A DNA stretch of 64,000 bases from positions 4,873 to 68,872 of the forward strand of contig JBLWYD010000015.1 in NCBI GenBank assembly GCA_048267165.1. Reading direction: 5' to 3'. Made by a program: the position numbers and the translations under genes. Shown piece after piece: positions 44,194 through 54,200 of this stretch (the first letter of the stretch is position 1; every line of letters begins with the position of its first letter). The notes below the pieces were generated by a model that did no database searches, was not told the origin of the DNA, and saw only the letters and a program-made list of their open reading frames with translations. The stretch comes from PGYR01 sp048267165 (GTDB lineage Bacteria > Bacteroidota > Ignavibacteria > Kapaibacteriales > UBA2268).

Positions 44194-44222
44194 AAGGGGA
44201 CAAGAAATTGTTCCCTTTTTTT
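44194..44222 (+). terminator. terminator after nuoLMN
   Basis: A ten-base-pair stem (44194-44203 with 44208-44217, one G-U) closes a GAAA tetraloop and is followed by a T tract. It is a clear intrinsic terminator for the nuo transcript. Confidence 0.9.
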
Positions 44223-44259
44223 TATATTGGGATAATTAGTAACCATTTAAAAATAGAAC

Positions 44260-45159
44260 ATGAAATACATAATTAGCTTTTTATCAATATTGCTTTATTC
44301 GACTTCAATTTTCGGACAAGATTATAAATCTGACTTTATTAAATACTGCCAAGATGGAGATACAACTAAACAATTTGAAACCTTAATAAGTTGGGAGTCA
44401 GAAGACCCGAAGAATCCTGAATTATTTACAAGCTATTTCAATTATTACTTTCTAAAATCAAAACAAGAAGTACTTTCCTTGTCGACTGAAGAGCCAAAAG
44501 GAGAAAGTCTTTCGTTACAGGATAGCACAGGAAAAACGGCAGGATTTTTAGGAAGCTCCTCTTATTTTAATCCTGAGACATTCAATAAAGGAATTGATAA
44601 AATTGATGAAGGAATTAAGCTTTACCCTAATCGGTTGGATATGCGATTTGGAAAAATTTATATGCTTGGTCTGGTTAAGAATTGGCAAGGATTTACTGAT
44701 GAAATCGTAAAGGCTATTAAATTTTCTAGAATAAACAATAACAAATGGACATGGACTAATAACGAAAAGAAAGAAAATGGAAAAGACTTCCTACTTTCTT
44801 CTATTCAAGACTATCAATTGACTTTATATAATACAGATAATGATGACCTTCTTACAAATATGCGAACTATTGCTCAAGAGATTTTAAAATTCTACCCTAA
44901 CCATATTGAAAGCCTGTCAAATTTGTCAGTTACATATCTATTGACAGATGAATATGATAAAGGTATTGAACCACTATTAAGGGCTGAGAAAATTGATCCA
45001 ACAGATGCAATTGTATTAGTAAATATTGCTCAAGGGTATAAGTTAAAAGGTGACAAATCCACAGCAATTGAGTATTACGAAAAGGTAATTAAACATGGTG
45101 AAGAAAGTTCAATAGAGTATGCTAAACAACAAATTGAAGAATTGAGAAAAGAAGAGTAA
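44260..45159 (+). CDS. exported TPR-repeat protein
   Basis: A 299-residue protein with signal peptide MKYIISFLSILLYSTSIFGQ. The N-terminal half is helical with acidic loops (SWESEDPKNPELFTSYFNYY). The C-terminal ~100 residues are tetratricopeptide repeats: FYPNHIESLSNLSVTYLLTD, DKGIEPLLRAEKIDPTDAIV, and KLKGDKSTAIEYYEKVIKHG. TPR proteins of this type act as scaffolds in the periplasm; partners are not indicated. A GNAT gene follows after 6 bp, so the two are probably one unit. No family more specific than TPR was recognised. Confidence 0.72.
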   Translation: MKYIISFLSILLYSTSIFGQDYKSDFIKYCQDGDTTKQFETLISWESEDPKNPELFTSYFNYYFLKSKQEVLSLSTEEPKGESLSLQDSTGKTAGFLGSSSYFNPETFNKGIDKIDEGIKLYPNRLDMRFGKIYMLGLVKNWQGFTDEIVKAIKFSRINNNKWTWTNNEKKENGKDFLLSSIQDYQLTLYNTDNDDLLTNMRTIAQEILKFYPNHIESLSNLSVTYLLTDEYDKGIEPLLRAEKIDPTDAIVLVNIAQGYKLKGDKSTAIEYYEKVIKHGEESSIEYAKQQIEELRKEE

Positions 45160-45165
45160 CGTATT

Positions 45166-45762
45166 ATGATAGACTTTAATGAAGATTATATTCTTGAAAA
45201 TAGCACCGTTAAATTAACACCTTTAAAGAGCGATGACTTTGAAAATTTAGTTCATTTTTCAATTGACGAACCAGAACTATGGAAATATTCTCTAATTCAA
45301 GCAAGTTCGCCTGAAAAAATGAAAATTTATATTGACAAAGCAATTGAGGGAAGACTTAATAAAAATTCATATCCATTTCTTGTCTTTGATAAACGTACAA
45401 ATCAATATGCAGGTAGCACCAGGTTTTATGACATTCAATCAGATAATGCGACACTGCAACTTGGATTTACTTGGTACGGAAAAGAATTTCAAGGTACTGG
45501 AATTAATAAAAACTGCAAATACTTGCTCTTGAAATTTGCATTTGAAGTTTTGAAAATTGAACGAGTGGAATTTAGAGCAGACAATGAAAACATAAGAAGC
45601 ATAAATGCAATGAAAAGCATTGGATGCGTAGTAGAAGGTGTATTAAGGGGTAATAACTACAAACCTGACGGATCAAGAAGAGATAGTATAGTATTGAGTA
45701 TTCTAAAAGACGAATGGAACAAAACTATAAAGGAAAAACTTAAAGAAAAAACCAACAACTAA
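45166..45762 (+). CDS. GNAT-family N-acetyltransferase, RimJ/RimL-like
   Basis: A 198-residue acetyltransferase that uses acetyl-CoA. The RimJ/RimL-type layout is visible: VKLTPLKSDDFENLVHFSID at the N-terminus; LQLGFTWYGKEFQGTGINK, which carries the acetyl-CoA pyrophosphate loop (QGTGIN) in place of the usual QxxGxG/A; and VEFRADNENIRSINAMKSIG, the helix with Asn-x-Arg-Ser. GVLRGNNYKPDGSRRDSIVL is the typical closing strand. The substrate (ribosomal protein N-terminus, amino acid or other) cannot be told. The following 231 bp to 45994 hold no gene. Confidence 0.85.
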   Translation: MIDFNEDYILENSTVKLTPLKSDDFENLVHFSIDEPELWKYSLIQASSPEKMKIYIDKAIEGRLNKNSYPFLVFDKRTNQYAGSTRFYDIQSDNATLQLGFTWYGKEFQGTGINKNCKYLLLKFAFEVLKIERVEFRADNENIRSINAMKSIGCVVEGVLRGNNYKPDGSRRDSIVLSILKDEWNKTIKEKLKEKTNN

Positions 45763-45993
45763 TACGACATAAAAATAATAGCCGAAACAGCACTAAATTC
45801 AAGGATTATGGCTCCTATCAAATTTGTTATTGTCCAAAAGTTTGATGCTTCGAAATCGCCTACTTTTAATATACTAATCACTAAGTTTCAGAAACATTCC
45901 CTATTACTATACTTATTTATCTTCATTTATTATGTGCTTATTTACTTATTCAACTGTTATTAGTATATTAGTAAAACCAATAAAGGAAAAAGT
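45763..45993. other. intergenic region, no feature seen
   Basis: AT-rich, with no frame of note, hairpin or repeat. The last bases contain an AAAGGAAAAAG purine stretch that probably serves as ribosome binding site for the lipoprotein at 45994. Confidence 0.4.
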
Positions 45994-46482
45994 ATGAAAA
46001 AGATATTGTTTGTTTTGATGTTAGTGTTATTCATTAGTTGCGGTGATACTACAACAGAACCAATAGATAAGACTGCTACAAAAGTCACAGTTGATGAGAT
46101 TAAAACGCAAGTTAGTTTTGCAGCATTCCAATCAACCTATGATGCATATACTCCTAGCCCTGAGTATGTAGATAGTCTTAAAACTGTTTATAAATCTGAA
46201 AGTGATAAGTTCTATTTCTATTTAAAAATGGATTGTGAGTGTAATGCAAGTGCAAAACTATTGCCAAGGATGATTAAAACACTAGATGAAGCAGGTATTA
46301 GTCATGATAATGTAAATATGTACATGATGCTAGATGAGACTTATAGTTATCCTGAGAAAGACTTTATAACTGTAACTGATTTACCTCAGTTATTCGTAAA
46401 GCATGGTAGTACTGTTTTAGATATGACTTCTACTCCAGACTCTATATCAGTTGAATCTTTACTATACGAATCATTCAAATAG
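45994..46482 (+). CDS. lipoprotein with thioredoxin-like features
   Basis: A 162-residue lipoprotein (lipobox FISC, Cys16). The C-terminal ~95 residues look like a thioredoxin fold: strand FYFYLKMDCECNASAKLLPR, helix, strand NVNMYMMLDE, then VTDLPQLFVKHGSTVLDM, in which Pro131 has the position of the cis-Pro of thioredoxins. The redox motif is Cys-Glu-Cys (81-83) instead of Cys-X-X-Cys, so a standard disulphide reductase is doubtful. It could be a redox-inactive or metal-binding relative. The next gene, an EVE protein, starts two bases after the stop. Confidence 0.6.
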   Translation: MKKILFVLMLVLFISCGDTTTEPIDKTATKVTVDEIKTQVSFAAFQSTYDAYTPSPEYVDSLKTVYKSESDKFYFYLKMDCECNASAKLLPRMIKTLDEAGISHDNVNMYMMLDETYSYPEKDFITVTDLPQLFVKHGSTVLDMTSTPDSISVESLLYESFK

Positions 46483-46484
46483 AT

Positions 46485-46892
46485 ATGAACTACTGGTTAA
46501 TAAAATCTGAACCGCACACATATAGTTTCGAACAGATGAAATCTGACAAAAAGACTATGTGGGATGGTGTCCGTAACTATCAAGCTAGAAACTTTATGAG
46601 AGATATGAAAAAGGGCGATATAGCCCTTTTCTATCATAGTGGTAAAGACAGACAAGTAGTTGGCGAAGTAGAGATAGTAAAAGAACACTATCAAGACCCG
46701 ACTACGGAAGACACGAACTGGGTTGTAGTAGATGTCAAATACAAAAAGACTTTTGCTAATCCAGTAAATTTGGCTGATGTAAAAGCAAGAAAAACACTTA
46801 GTGAGATGCACTTAGTAAGAAATTCCCGGTTATCTGTTAGTTTGGTAAAAAAGAAAGAATATGAAATGATTGTAAAGATGGCAGAAGCTTAG
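46485..46892 (+). CDS. EVE-domain protein
   Basis: A 135-residue EVE-domain protein (PUA-like fold, thymocyte nuclear protein 1 homologue). These domains bind modified bases in DNA or RNA. The signatures are MNYWLIKSEPHTYSFEQM, WDGVRNYQARNFMRDMKKGD, ALFYHSGKDRQVVGEVEI and the C-terminal SEMHLVRNSRLSVSLVKKKE. The length is full for a single-domain member. It overlaps the converging heptosyltransferase gene by four bases. No methylase or other DNA-modification gene is nearby, so the modification it reads is unknown. Confidence 0.9.
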   Translation: MNYWLIKSEPHTYSFEQMKSDKKTMWDGVRNYQARNFMRDMKKGDIALFYHSGKDRQVVGEVEIVKEHYQDPTTEDTNWVVVDVKYKKTFANPVNLADVKARKTLSEMHLVRNSRLSVSLVKKKEYEMIVKMAEA

Positions 46893-47908
46893 TCGTTGAC
46901 TAACATTGCATTTATTCGTTCTAATATCGTATCAGGAGTTATTGATGCCATGCATACGTGAGTACCGATAGGACATTCCTCTGAACCATGGATTCGACAT
47001 GGTCTGCACTTAAGTGAATTATTTTGAACAACTATACTTTGCTCTGCCAATGGACCAAATCCAAACATAGGGTGTGTAGCTCCAAATATAGTTATAGTAG
47101 GTGTATTAGTTATTGCCGCAAAATGAGTAGGCGCGCTATCATTAGTTACTAGTATATCAGAATTCGAAAGCAACTGATATGTCTGCGCTATTGAGGTTAG
47201 ACCACATAGATTAATAACCCCTGAGTCCGTCTCTATACTATCTTGTTTGCTACCTATAACAACTACATTATAATCACTTTTTAGCAAGTTAGCTAGTTTC
47301 GAGTAATTGCCCCCCCCCCACTTTTTAGTCTCCCATACGGAACCGGGGGCAAGTACTATTGTCTTTTTTGATTCGTCATATTTTTGCTGAACCAATAGAT
47401 TCTCGACAAATAGTTTGTCATCCATAGTCAAGTCGAGTTCTACATTTACTAAACTCAAATCATCGAATAAAATCGATAAATATCGAAGTGCTTCATGTAT
47501 ATGATTCTTATACTTTACTTTATGAGTATATACTCTAGAGTTTGTAGCATTATCAAACCCAATTTTTACTGGAGAATCTATATTCTTTACTATTTGCGAA
47601 GTTCTATACGATTTATGAAGTGATATAATAACATCAAATTCATAAGTAGATAAACTCTTAGCAAACTCGATAGTGCTAGCCATTGACTTATGAGAGCCCT
47701 TTTTATCAAGTATAAACAGGCTATCAACAGACTTTAAGGGGGATAGGACTTCTGCCCCAGCTTTGGTAGTAAGTACAGATAAAACGCAGCTCTGTTCGCT
47801 TTTTATTCTTTGTGCAAGAAATGAAGTAAGTGCTATATCACCTAGAAAAGCAGTATTGATTATTAGTATCTTACTATTAGGAAATAAATCTATCAATCTA
47901 TCTTCCAT
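46889..47908 (-). CDS. GT9-family heptosyltransferase, WaaF-like
   Basis: A 339-residue ADP-heptose:LPS heptosyltransferase of family GT9, which extends the LPS inner core at the cytoplasmic face. ILIINTAFLGDIALTSFLAQ is the N-terminal loop with the catalytic Asp. VLAPGSVWETKKWGGG, LLSNSDILVTNDSAPTHFAA and the C-terminal Cys block KCRPCRIHGSEECPIGTHVC are typical of heptosyltransferase II. Trp197 and Gly198-200 are encoded by a run of ten G (coding strand), placed where relatives vary. It overlaps the acyltransferase upstream by 16 bp, so it belongs to the same minus-strand operon of envelope genes. Confidence 0.9.
   Translation of the reverse strand: MEDRLIDLFPNSKILIINTAFLGDIALTSFLAQRIKSEQSCVLSVLTTKAGAEVLSPLKSVDSLFILDKKGSHKSMASTIEFAKSLSTYEFDVIISLHKSYRTSQIVKNIDSPVKIGFDNATNSRVYTHKVKYKNHIHEALRYLSILFDDLSLVNVELDLTMDDKLFVENLLVQQKYDESKKTIVLAPGSVWETKKWGGGNYSKLANLLKSDYNVVVIGSKQDSIETDSGVINLCGLTSIAQTYQLLSNSDILVTNDSAPTHFAAITNTPTITIFGATHPMFGFGPLAEQSIVVQNNSLKCRPCRIHGSEECPIGTHVCMASITPDTILERINAMLVND
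47310..47319 (-). repeat. 10-base G tract in heptosyltransferase gene
   Basis: Ten consecutive C on the plus strand are ten G in the coding strand and span codons 197-200. No comparable G or C run was noticed elsewhere in this AT-rich window. A one-base slip here would frameshift the enzyme after about 60% of its length. Confidence 0.75.
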
Positions 47909-48774
47909 CTATTGTGTTGCCATGCCCAATGACCAGGATTTTTCTCTATTGCTTCTTCTAAGAGTTTCAGGTATCTACGAGTTAACTCTTCTACTCCTAC
48001 GGCATTGTCCTCCAAATCTGAATGGTCTATTTCTACCAAATCAACATTATAATTATTATCAGCATCACGATTTGCAAATCCAACTAGTATAGGAGTATTG
48101 AACTTCAGAGCTAATATAGCAGGTGCTTTATAAGATCTTGCAGGTCTTCCAAGGAAATCTAGTGTTAAACCTTCGTTCTTGCCAGCTCGTTGATCAGTAA
48201 GCATAGCAACTATATCATTATACTTTATAGCTTTTACTAAAGTCATTCCAGCTTTGTTCATATCTATTAGTTGGTTTCCACTTCTCTGACGCAAACCTCT
48301 TAAATATCTATCAGTATATGGGTTCATTTGATATTTGACAACTAAATGTAATGTCTCACTTAGTAGTACACCCGCTGAGTACGCAAGTAATTCCCAATTC
48401 CCGAAATGACCAGAAAGGACAATTACTCCCCTTCCTCTCTCCTTTGCTTTTAATATTAGTTCTATATTAGAATAGCTTACTTTCGGGTTTGAAGAATTAA
48501 AGTCATAAGTGTCAATAGTTAGTAATTCTACTAAAGTTATACCAAGGTTCTGGTATGACTCTTTTAGTATTCTCTTGATTTCATCATCTGATTTATTAAG
48601 ATTAGATTGTTTTATATTATCAAAAGTAATTTCTTTTCTCTTCTTAGAAACTAACATCATTACCAATCCAAAAAACTTTCCAATCATTATTTTGAATGAT
48701 TCAGGAACAATTTTTAGGAAAGTTCTGAGTAGTTTAAAAAATAGCAACGATATTTTTTGAATAAAATTTTTCAT
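47893..48774 (-). CDS. lysophospholipid/lipid A acyltransferase, LpxL-like
   Basis: A 293-residue inner-membrane acyltransferase of the LpxL/HtrB family, which adds a secondary acyl chain to lipid A (or a related lipid). An N-terminal membrane helix lies at ~28-42. The catalytic HX4E motif is SGHFGNWELL (His123, Glu128). MLTDQRAGKNEGLTLDFLGR with the Asp-Gln-Arg block, RSYKAPAILALKFNTPIL and NPGHWAWQHNRWK close the family pattern. It overlaps the heptosyltransferase gene by 16 bp and shares one base with the GWxTD gene, so all three are translationally linked. Acyl donor and position are not predictable here. Confidence 0.9.
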   Translation of the reverse strand: MKNFIQKISLLFFKLLRTFLKIVPESFKIMIGKFFGLVMMLVSKKRKEITFDNIKQSNLNKSDDEIKRILKESYQNLGITLVELLTIDTYDFNSSNPKVSYSNIELILKAKERGRGVIVLSGHFGNWELLAYSAGVLLSETLHLVVKYQMNPYTDRYLRGLRQRSGNQLIDMNKAGMTLVKAIKYNDIVAMLTDQRAGKNEGLTLDFLGRPARSYKAPAILALKFNTPILVGFANRDADNNYNVDLVEIDHSDLEDNAVGVEELTRRYLKLLEEAIEKNPGHWAWQHNRWKID

Positions 48775-50174
48775 TATCTATTACTATTTCTACTATTGTT
48801 ATATTTAGGACTTCCATCATTGTCAATAGCTGGATTAAATTCCTCATACCAATTGTAATTCTTCACTTCATTTGGAGCAGTTGAGTGTACTAGCAAGAAT
48901 GAATTATCGCCAAACCTATCTACGAAGAAAAAATATGACCCACCAAATAATTCGTCATACTGCCATTCTTCTGCAGCTTTTCTACCTCCACTCGCTCTGA
49001 AAATCTCTCTATTCGTAGGAAATCCATATTTCAACATAATTCTACCTCTTTCTGTTTTCCAACCTGGCATAATATCACCTCTCGAGAAATACTTAGAAGC
49101 AAACTCGACTCTCTCATGAAACTTAGTCATTAGCTCATTAACGGCAGTCGTAGTATCAGGGTCTCTCTCATGCCAATATGTATATAATGCTCTTTGTTGT
49201 GCTCTTACAGAATTTAACAATTCATACTTCTCAACTTCGAATTCTGATAGTAGAATTCTCATTGTTTCGTATTCATAACGTACTCGTTCATCAGTCATAA
49301 TAGCAAACGGACTACGTTCAAAAGACATATTCTCTACGTATTTCTCACTTATATGAAAGTCTCTAGTTGGGTCCAAAATATAGAATTTGGTAAGCTGTGA
49401 TTGAAGTTTAGTGTTATTACTATAGACATTTATTAATAGTTTATAAACTCCATTTTTTAAAGTATCTACCGGTATCAATCCATAATCATAGAACGATTGA
49501 CCAACTTTACCTTTTCTTTTCTTTATATTGCTTACTTCCCGATTATCACCTGTTTGTAATATATACTCTATTTCAATATTATTAGAAGCACTTGTATCTA
49601 TATTATATACTTCGTAATAGTATTTCAAAAAAGGATAAACACCACTAATTGTATGTTCTACATTGGGAATAGCAAATAGTTTATTCTTTTTGAATAGTAG
49701 GCTATGCTGAGTAGAATCAAAATTATCTAACTGATGAGCTAATAATATATCAGAGATCAAGACATCTTTTTTATTAAAATCCCTTAGTTGTAATCTACCA
49801 GTATATACCTTTTCTGGTTTTTCACCAGAAGCAAATGTTACTTTATAATCATATTGGCCAGGGAAAAGCGTAAAGAATTTCTTATCAAATAAAACTAGTG
49901 ATGCATCAGATTTCATCCGCTTATATACAAATTCCCAACTATTATTAACTGACTCTATACCAGTCGATGATATAACTATTTTGATTTCTGTAGTAGATAC
50001 TAATGAGCTATCTTTTACTATTTTATATTCTAAACTATCATTATGTAATTGATAATTGAATTCAAGCAAAGTCTTACTATCATCGTATTTGAATTGCAAA
50101 ATATTAAACTCAACCGAAAATGCTTTCAATTGAATAAAAATAATGAGTAATATTTTTGTAATTATTGTTTTCAT
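48774..50174 (-). CDS. GWxTD-domain protein
   Basis: A 466-residue exported protein with a signal peptide (MKTIITKILLIIFIQLKAFS). Residues ~25-270 are all-beta and poorly conserved. The C-terminal part carries the GWxTD domain: PGWKTERGRIMLKYGFPTNR, then EEWQYDELFGGSYFFFVDRF. GWxTD proteins are widespread in FCB-group and acidobacterial genomes and have no firmly established function. The neighbourhood (PorV-like gene upstream, lipid A acyltransferase and heptosyltransferase downstream) suggests a periplasmic or envelope role. A 61-bp gap separates it from the PorV-like gene. Confidence 0.82.
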   Translation of the reverse strand: MKTIITKILLIIFIQLKAFSVEFNILQFKYDDSKTLLEFNYQLHNDSLEYKIVKDSSLVSTTEIKIVISSTGIESVNNSWEFVYKRMKSDASLVLFDKKFFTLFPGQYDYKVTFASGEKPEKVYTGRLQLRDFNKKDVLISDILLAHQLDNFDSTQHSLLFKKNKLFAIPNVEHTISGVYPFLKYYYEVYNIDTSASNNIEIEYILQTGDNREVSNIKKRKGKVGQSFYDYGLIPVDTLKNGVYKLLINVYSNNTKLQSQLTKFYILDPTRDFHISEKYVENMSFERSPFAIMTDERVRYEYETMRILLSEFEVEKYELLNSVRAQQRALYTYWHERDPDTTTAVNELMTKFHERVEFASKYFSRGDIMPGWKTERGRIMLKYGFPTNREIFRASGGRKAAEEWQYDELFGGSYFFFVDRFGDNSFLLVHSTAPNEVKNYNWYEEFNPAIDNDGSPKYNNSRNSNR

Positions 50175-50235
50175 ATAAAAATGTCGTCAAATATAAATAT
50201 ACTTAACGGCATTGAATTAAATTATTTGATTCAAA

Positions 50236-51273
50236 TTAAAAATCAAGACCAACAGTAAATCTATTGATTAGTCCAATATCCGCAGTAGGATTAATAGAAT
50301 AGTCAAGAGCTCCGTTAAAACCACCACTATTATAATTAAGTCCTAAACCACCAGCTAACCCTAATTGGTCGTGACCAAGTAAGTAACCGCCTCTGACGAA
50401 TACTAGATCATTCCAAGAATACTCTAGACCAATAACATATTGCTCAGGTGAATCAGAAGAAGCTACAAAGTCAAATGCACCATCTAATTGATTCATCTCA
50501 TCAGAGTAAATCTCTTTACCGAATCCAACTCTAAACATCAATGGTAGAGAGAATTTGTAAGCAGTATATTCCAAATCTTTAGGTAAACTTTGAATAAAAT
50601 CATTTACTTTATTTCTATCAGCAAGGCCTGCTCCACTATATGCGTGGTCAGTACCCAAATTATGTACAGAGAAACCGAACTTGATACCTTCGATACCAGT
50701 ATCATAGTGAGTCCCAACATCAATTGCCAAACCACTACTTGCTACATCAGCAAATGCTAATTGTACGTATTTAGCAGTTATACCAAATGAGAATTGATCA
50801 GTTAATTGACCGGCAAAAGTCATTTGCATAGAAATATCGTCAACTGAGTAATTTCTACCAGTACCTTGATCTTGCAGTAATGTTGTTTCTTCTATATCGC
50901 CTGAAGAAAAGTTCACCATACTAACAGCTAATCTATACTGAGAGCTTATTGGAAATGCAATAGCCGCAAAGTTATGAGAGAAACCGCCAAACCAAGAAGT
51001 ATATGAGAAGTTAGTTGTTACACCTTCTTGATCATTAATACCTGCTGGGTTGTAGTGTAGCGATGTAAGGTCATTAGCTAATGCACTAAATGCACCTGCC
51101 ATACCAGTACCACGAGCACCAACACCGATTTTTAAGAATTGTCCACCATCAGCACCGACTTTTGTAAAATCTTGAGCGTTTGAAGCAGAGAAGACGGTAC
51201 CACTCTCATCAACTGCTTTTAAGTTGAGTAGTGGTAACAAAATTAATATCATTATTATCTTTTTCATATTCAT
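50236..51273 (-). CDS. PorV/PorQ-family outer-membrane protein
   Basis: A 345-residue outer-membrane barrel of the PorV/PorQ (UPF0164) family. The signature region after the signal peptide is TKVGADGGQFLKIGVGARGT, then GMAGAFSALANDLTSLHYNPAGI. The barrel has FAAIAFPISSQYRLAVSMVN, LAIDVGTHYDTG and the closing LNYNSGGFNGALDYSINPTA. PorV shuttles T9SS cargo from the translocon to the attachment complex; PorQ is a close relative, and the type here cannot be assigned. The second Met (51267) is an equally possible start. It lies 12 bp after the large gene and ends the TonB-receptor unit. Confidence 0.85.
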   Translation of the reverse strand: MNMKKIIMILILLPLLNLKAVDESGTVFSASNAQDFTKVGADGGQFLKIGVGARGTGMAGAFSALANDLTSLHYNPAGINDQEGVTTNFSYTSWFGGFSHNFAAIAFPISSQYRLAVSMVNFSSGDIEETTLLQDQGTGRNYSVDDISMQMTFAGQLTDQFSFGITAKYVQLAFADVASSGLAIDVGTHYDTGIEGIKFGFSVHNLGTDHAYSGAGLADRNKVNDFIQSLPKDLEYTAYKFSLPLMFRVGFGKEIYSDEMNQLDGAFDFVASSDSPEQYVIGLEYSWNDLVFVRGGYLLGHDQLGLAGGLGLNYNSGGFNGALDYSINPTADIGLINRFTVGLDF

Positions 51274-51285
51274 TTTCCTTCGATT

Positions 51286-54200
51286 TTATTTGTCATAAAC
51301 ATTAAAAGTACCAACTACTATAGAGAATTTCTCAATAGTCTCAGCGCCATTTGGAGCAATAATTTGTGCGATAAGAGTTTGCGATTGTACTCTTAGACCA
51401 TTTTTCATAATCATATCCCAAACGTTAACAGCTACTCTACCTTCATCATTATCAGCACCTAGTGGGTCGTGATTTATAGTTTTCACTAAGTTACCAGTTA
51501 CTGTATATATATTGATTGTAGAACCTGCAGGCACTTTAGTGAAGTATAATTTACTTTCGTAAGGTGTTTGTTCGTTTTGATGAGTTATATAGTAAGGATT
51601 AGGTACTACCCTAATACCTTCCATTTGGTCATCAGTCAATCCGCCAGGAGTTTCCTCTTTTAATACAACTTTTAATTTCGCACCCGGTAAAGGTAAACCA
51701 GAAGCACCACCATTAGTAGTCATTCTAACTTTATCACCAACTTCGAAATCTTTTGCGTCGTATTGCTTTTCCTTATTAGCTGTTATATCATTAGGGAAGT
51801 AATTCCATTCATCAGCTCCACCAGCCCATCTTCTCTGTAGGTTAGCATTATCGAATACAAATTGTGCACCAGCAATATTAACTACATTCATAAAATCTAC
51901 TCTATTGCCTTTTCCATCATCACCACTAAGGTAATATCTACCTTGAGGTAATCCAGAATAAGTTTCAACAACATCCAAATATTCAGGTTTTGCTGTATTT
52001 CTAGCTATAGACCTAACCTCAAAGATACTTATAAATTTATCTGAATTAACGTGAGCAAAAGAAGCTAAATTGAATTTACCAATATATTCCTCTATTGAAA
52101 TTCCCATTTCTGACAAATTAAGAGGAGATGGATATGCCCTTTTAACCATCGTTGCAACTTTACCATCATCATTAACTCTATCAGTATTAAATACACCAGT
52201 TAGACTTGGGTCTATGCTAATATGATCAAGTTCGTTGGTTTTGCCTACCATTACACCTGATTTTAAACTAGGTGTAGTAAACTGATAATTATTAACAACT
52301 CTTACATCTAGATAATCAACATTAAAAGTGCTTTTTGTAAGAGCAGTTGTAGGGTTAGCGTCTTTATCCTTACCCCATTCCAGTTCTACAGTTTCTGTTC
52401 CACTTCCTACAAATTCTAAAGTGACATCTACTGGCCCATTATTAAAACTACCATATACTGGAGAAATAAACTGTCTAGCAAGTCCAGTAGTTCTATCTAT
52501 AAATAGTCCAGCTTGTACAGTATCTACTACTTGTGATCTAAGTGTACCTTTTGAAGGTTCATCATCGCTTTTATCGATTGAATAGAGCTTAGTTTCTGCA
52601 TCACCCTCAAGTATTTCTATTTTATCAGCTCTGTATCTACCGCCATTTTGTAACAATGCGAATTTGAAATCGAATCCTAAGGTTCCATAAGCTGGTGGTA
52701 AGAAGAATCCAGTGTTACAATGATTCTGTGCTGTAAAATCACCTGTTGTGAATACACCAGAATAATCAATTATCTCCGAATTATTCCATACTCCAAAAGT
52801 GGTGATAGTATCGCCTGTAACTTCATCTATTATTGGTTCATAATTACCAGCTATTACTGCAGCATTTTCATAAAGTGCCGTCGCAATTTCATCAGTACTA
52901 AAACAACCATTAGGATTAAAAGTAATTGGTTGTGAATATAATAGAGCACTATCTTTAGATAAATTTGTTAAAGTTGCTCGTCTTAGATAATTAGAAGTTG
53001 TTAGTTCTGGATTATTTAATACTTGATCTCTAACTCTAAGGTTTGTTGTAAAGTGATTCCACATTACTTCAAAATCTAGTTCAAGCGTATCACCTAAGAA
53101 TAATTGTTTAGCTCTATCTTCATCAATTGCGAAGAATTCAAAGTCATATAGTCCGTTGAATTTACTTGAATCCATTTCAATTATTTCAAATTTCAACTTT
53201 GAACCAACCTCATTTGCTTCAGGGAATGTCTCAACTTGGTTGACACCCGGTACACTACTATTTATCTTACTTGGTGTTGGTTGACTTGCATCGCCTTTGT
53301 CATATGATAAAACCCTATAGAAGTAAGGTGTATTATTAATTAACTTTTCAGTATCGTCAAAATCATCCGTTGCAGTCATTACATTATCACGATTATCATC
53401 ACCAATATCAGTGAATGTACGATTATTCGTAATTCTTGCCATATAAGGTAGTATTACATTATTGTGAATTGCAGTGTCTCCTTCAAAATCAGGAAATTCA
53501 TATATTACTTTTCCAGTTTGGATATAAGAATAAAGTGAATCTAATGCTCTTTTAACACGATTAGAATCCGTCATAGCCAAAGAATAATCTGAAATAGCTA
53601 ATGCACCATCTAAAATATATCTATTAGTACCACCATCTTTCAATAATCTTCCTGTTCTAGTAAAGTAAACTGAATCTACGATTGCTGTTTCAACTTCAAT
53701 AGTTTTTGTGGAATCACTTGGGTCAACTTCCGTTCTCTTTTCATATACAACTACTATTCCATCTATAGCTTGTGAATCTAATACATTCTCTTTGTATGCT
53801 TTAGATACTTCAAAAGTATAATGATCGACATATAGCGGATTATAAGGAATTCTAGCTCTATCAAGTTTAATGTCACCAACTAAGTAATCATCAAATATTT
53901 TCTTATTCGATGTGAACTTAGGATACGCATTGTATGTATCATAAACTGACTTATCAAATTCCGCATCTGCAACTGATTTATATAGTTCACCCCAAGGAGC
54001 GATAGGATTTATCCCAGCAATAGAAGGAATATATCTGTTTCTAGCTTGTAGTGTAGCAGCAGGTGAATGGAATATAACTCCTTGACCAGCTCTTATTACC
54101 CTAATTGCACTTGAATCTTCTATAATTCCGTTACTGTCGAATGTTGGGCCAATTATCATAAATGAATCAATAGCAGCAACACCTAAATTAGGGTCATTAA

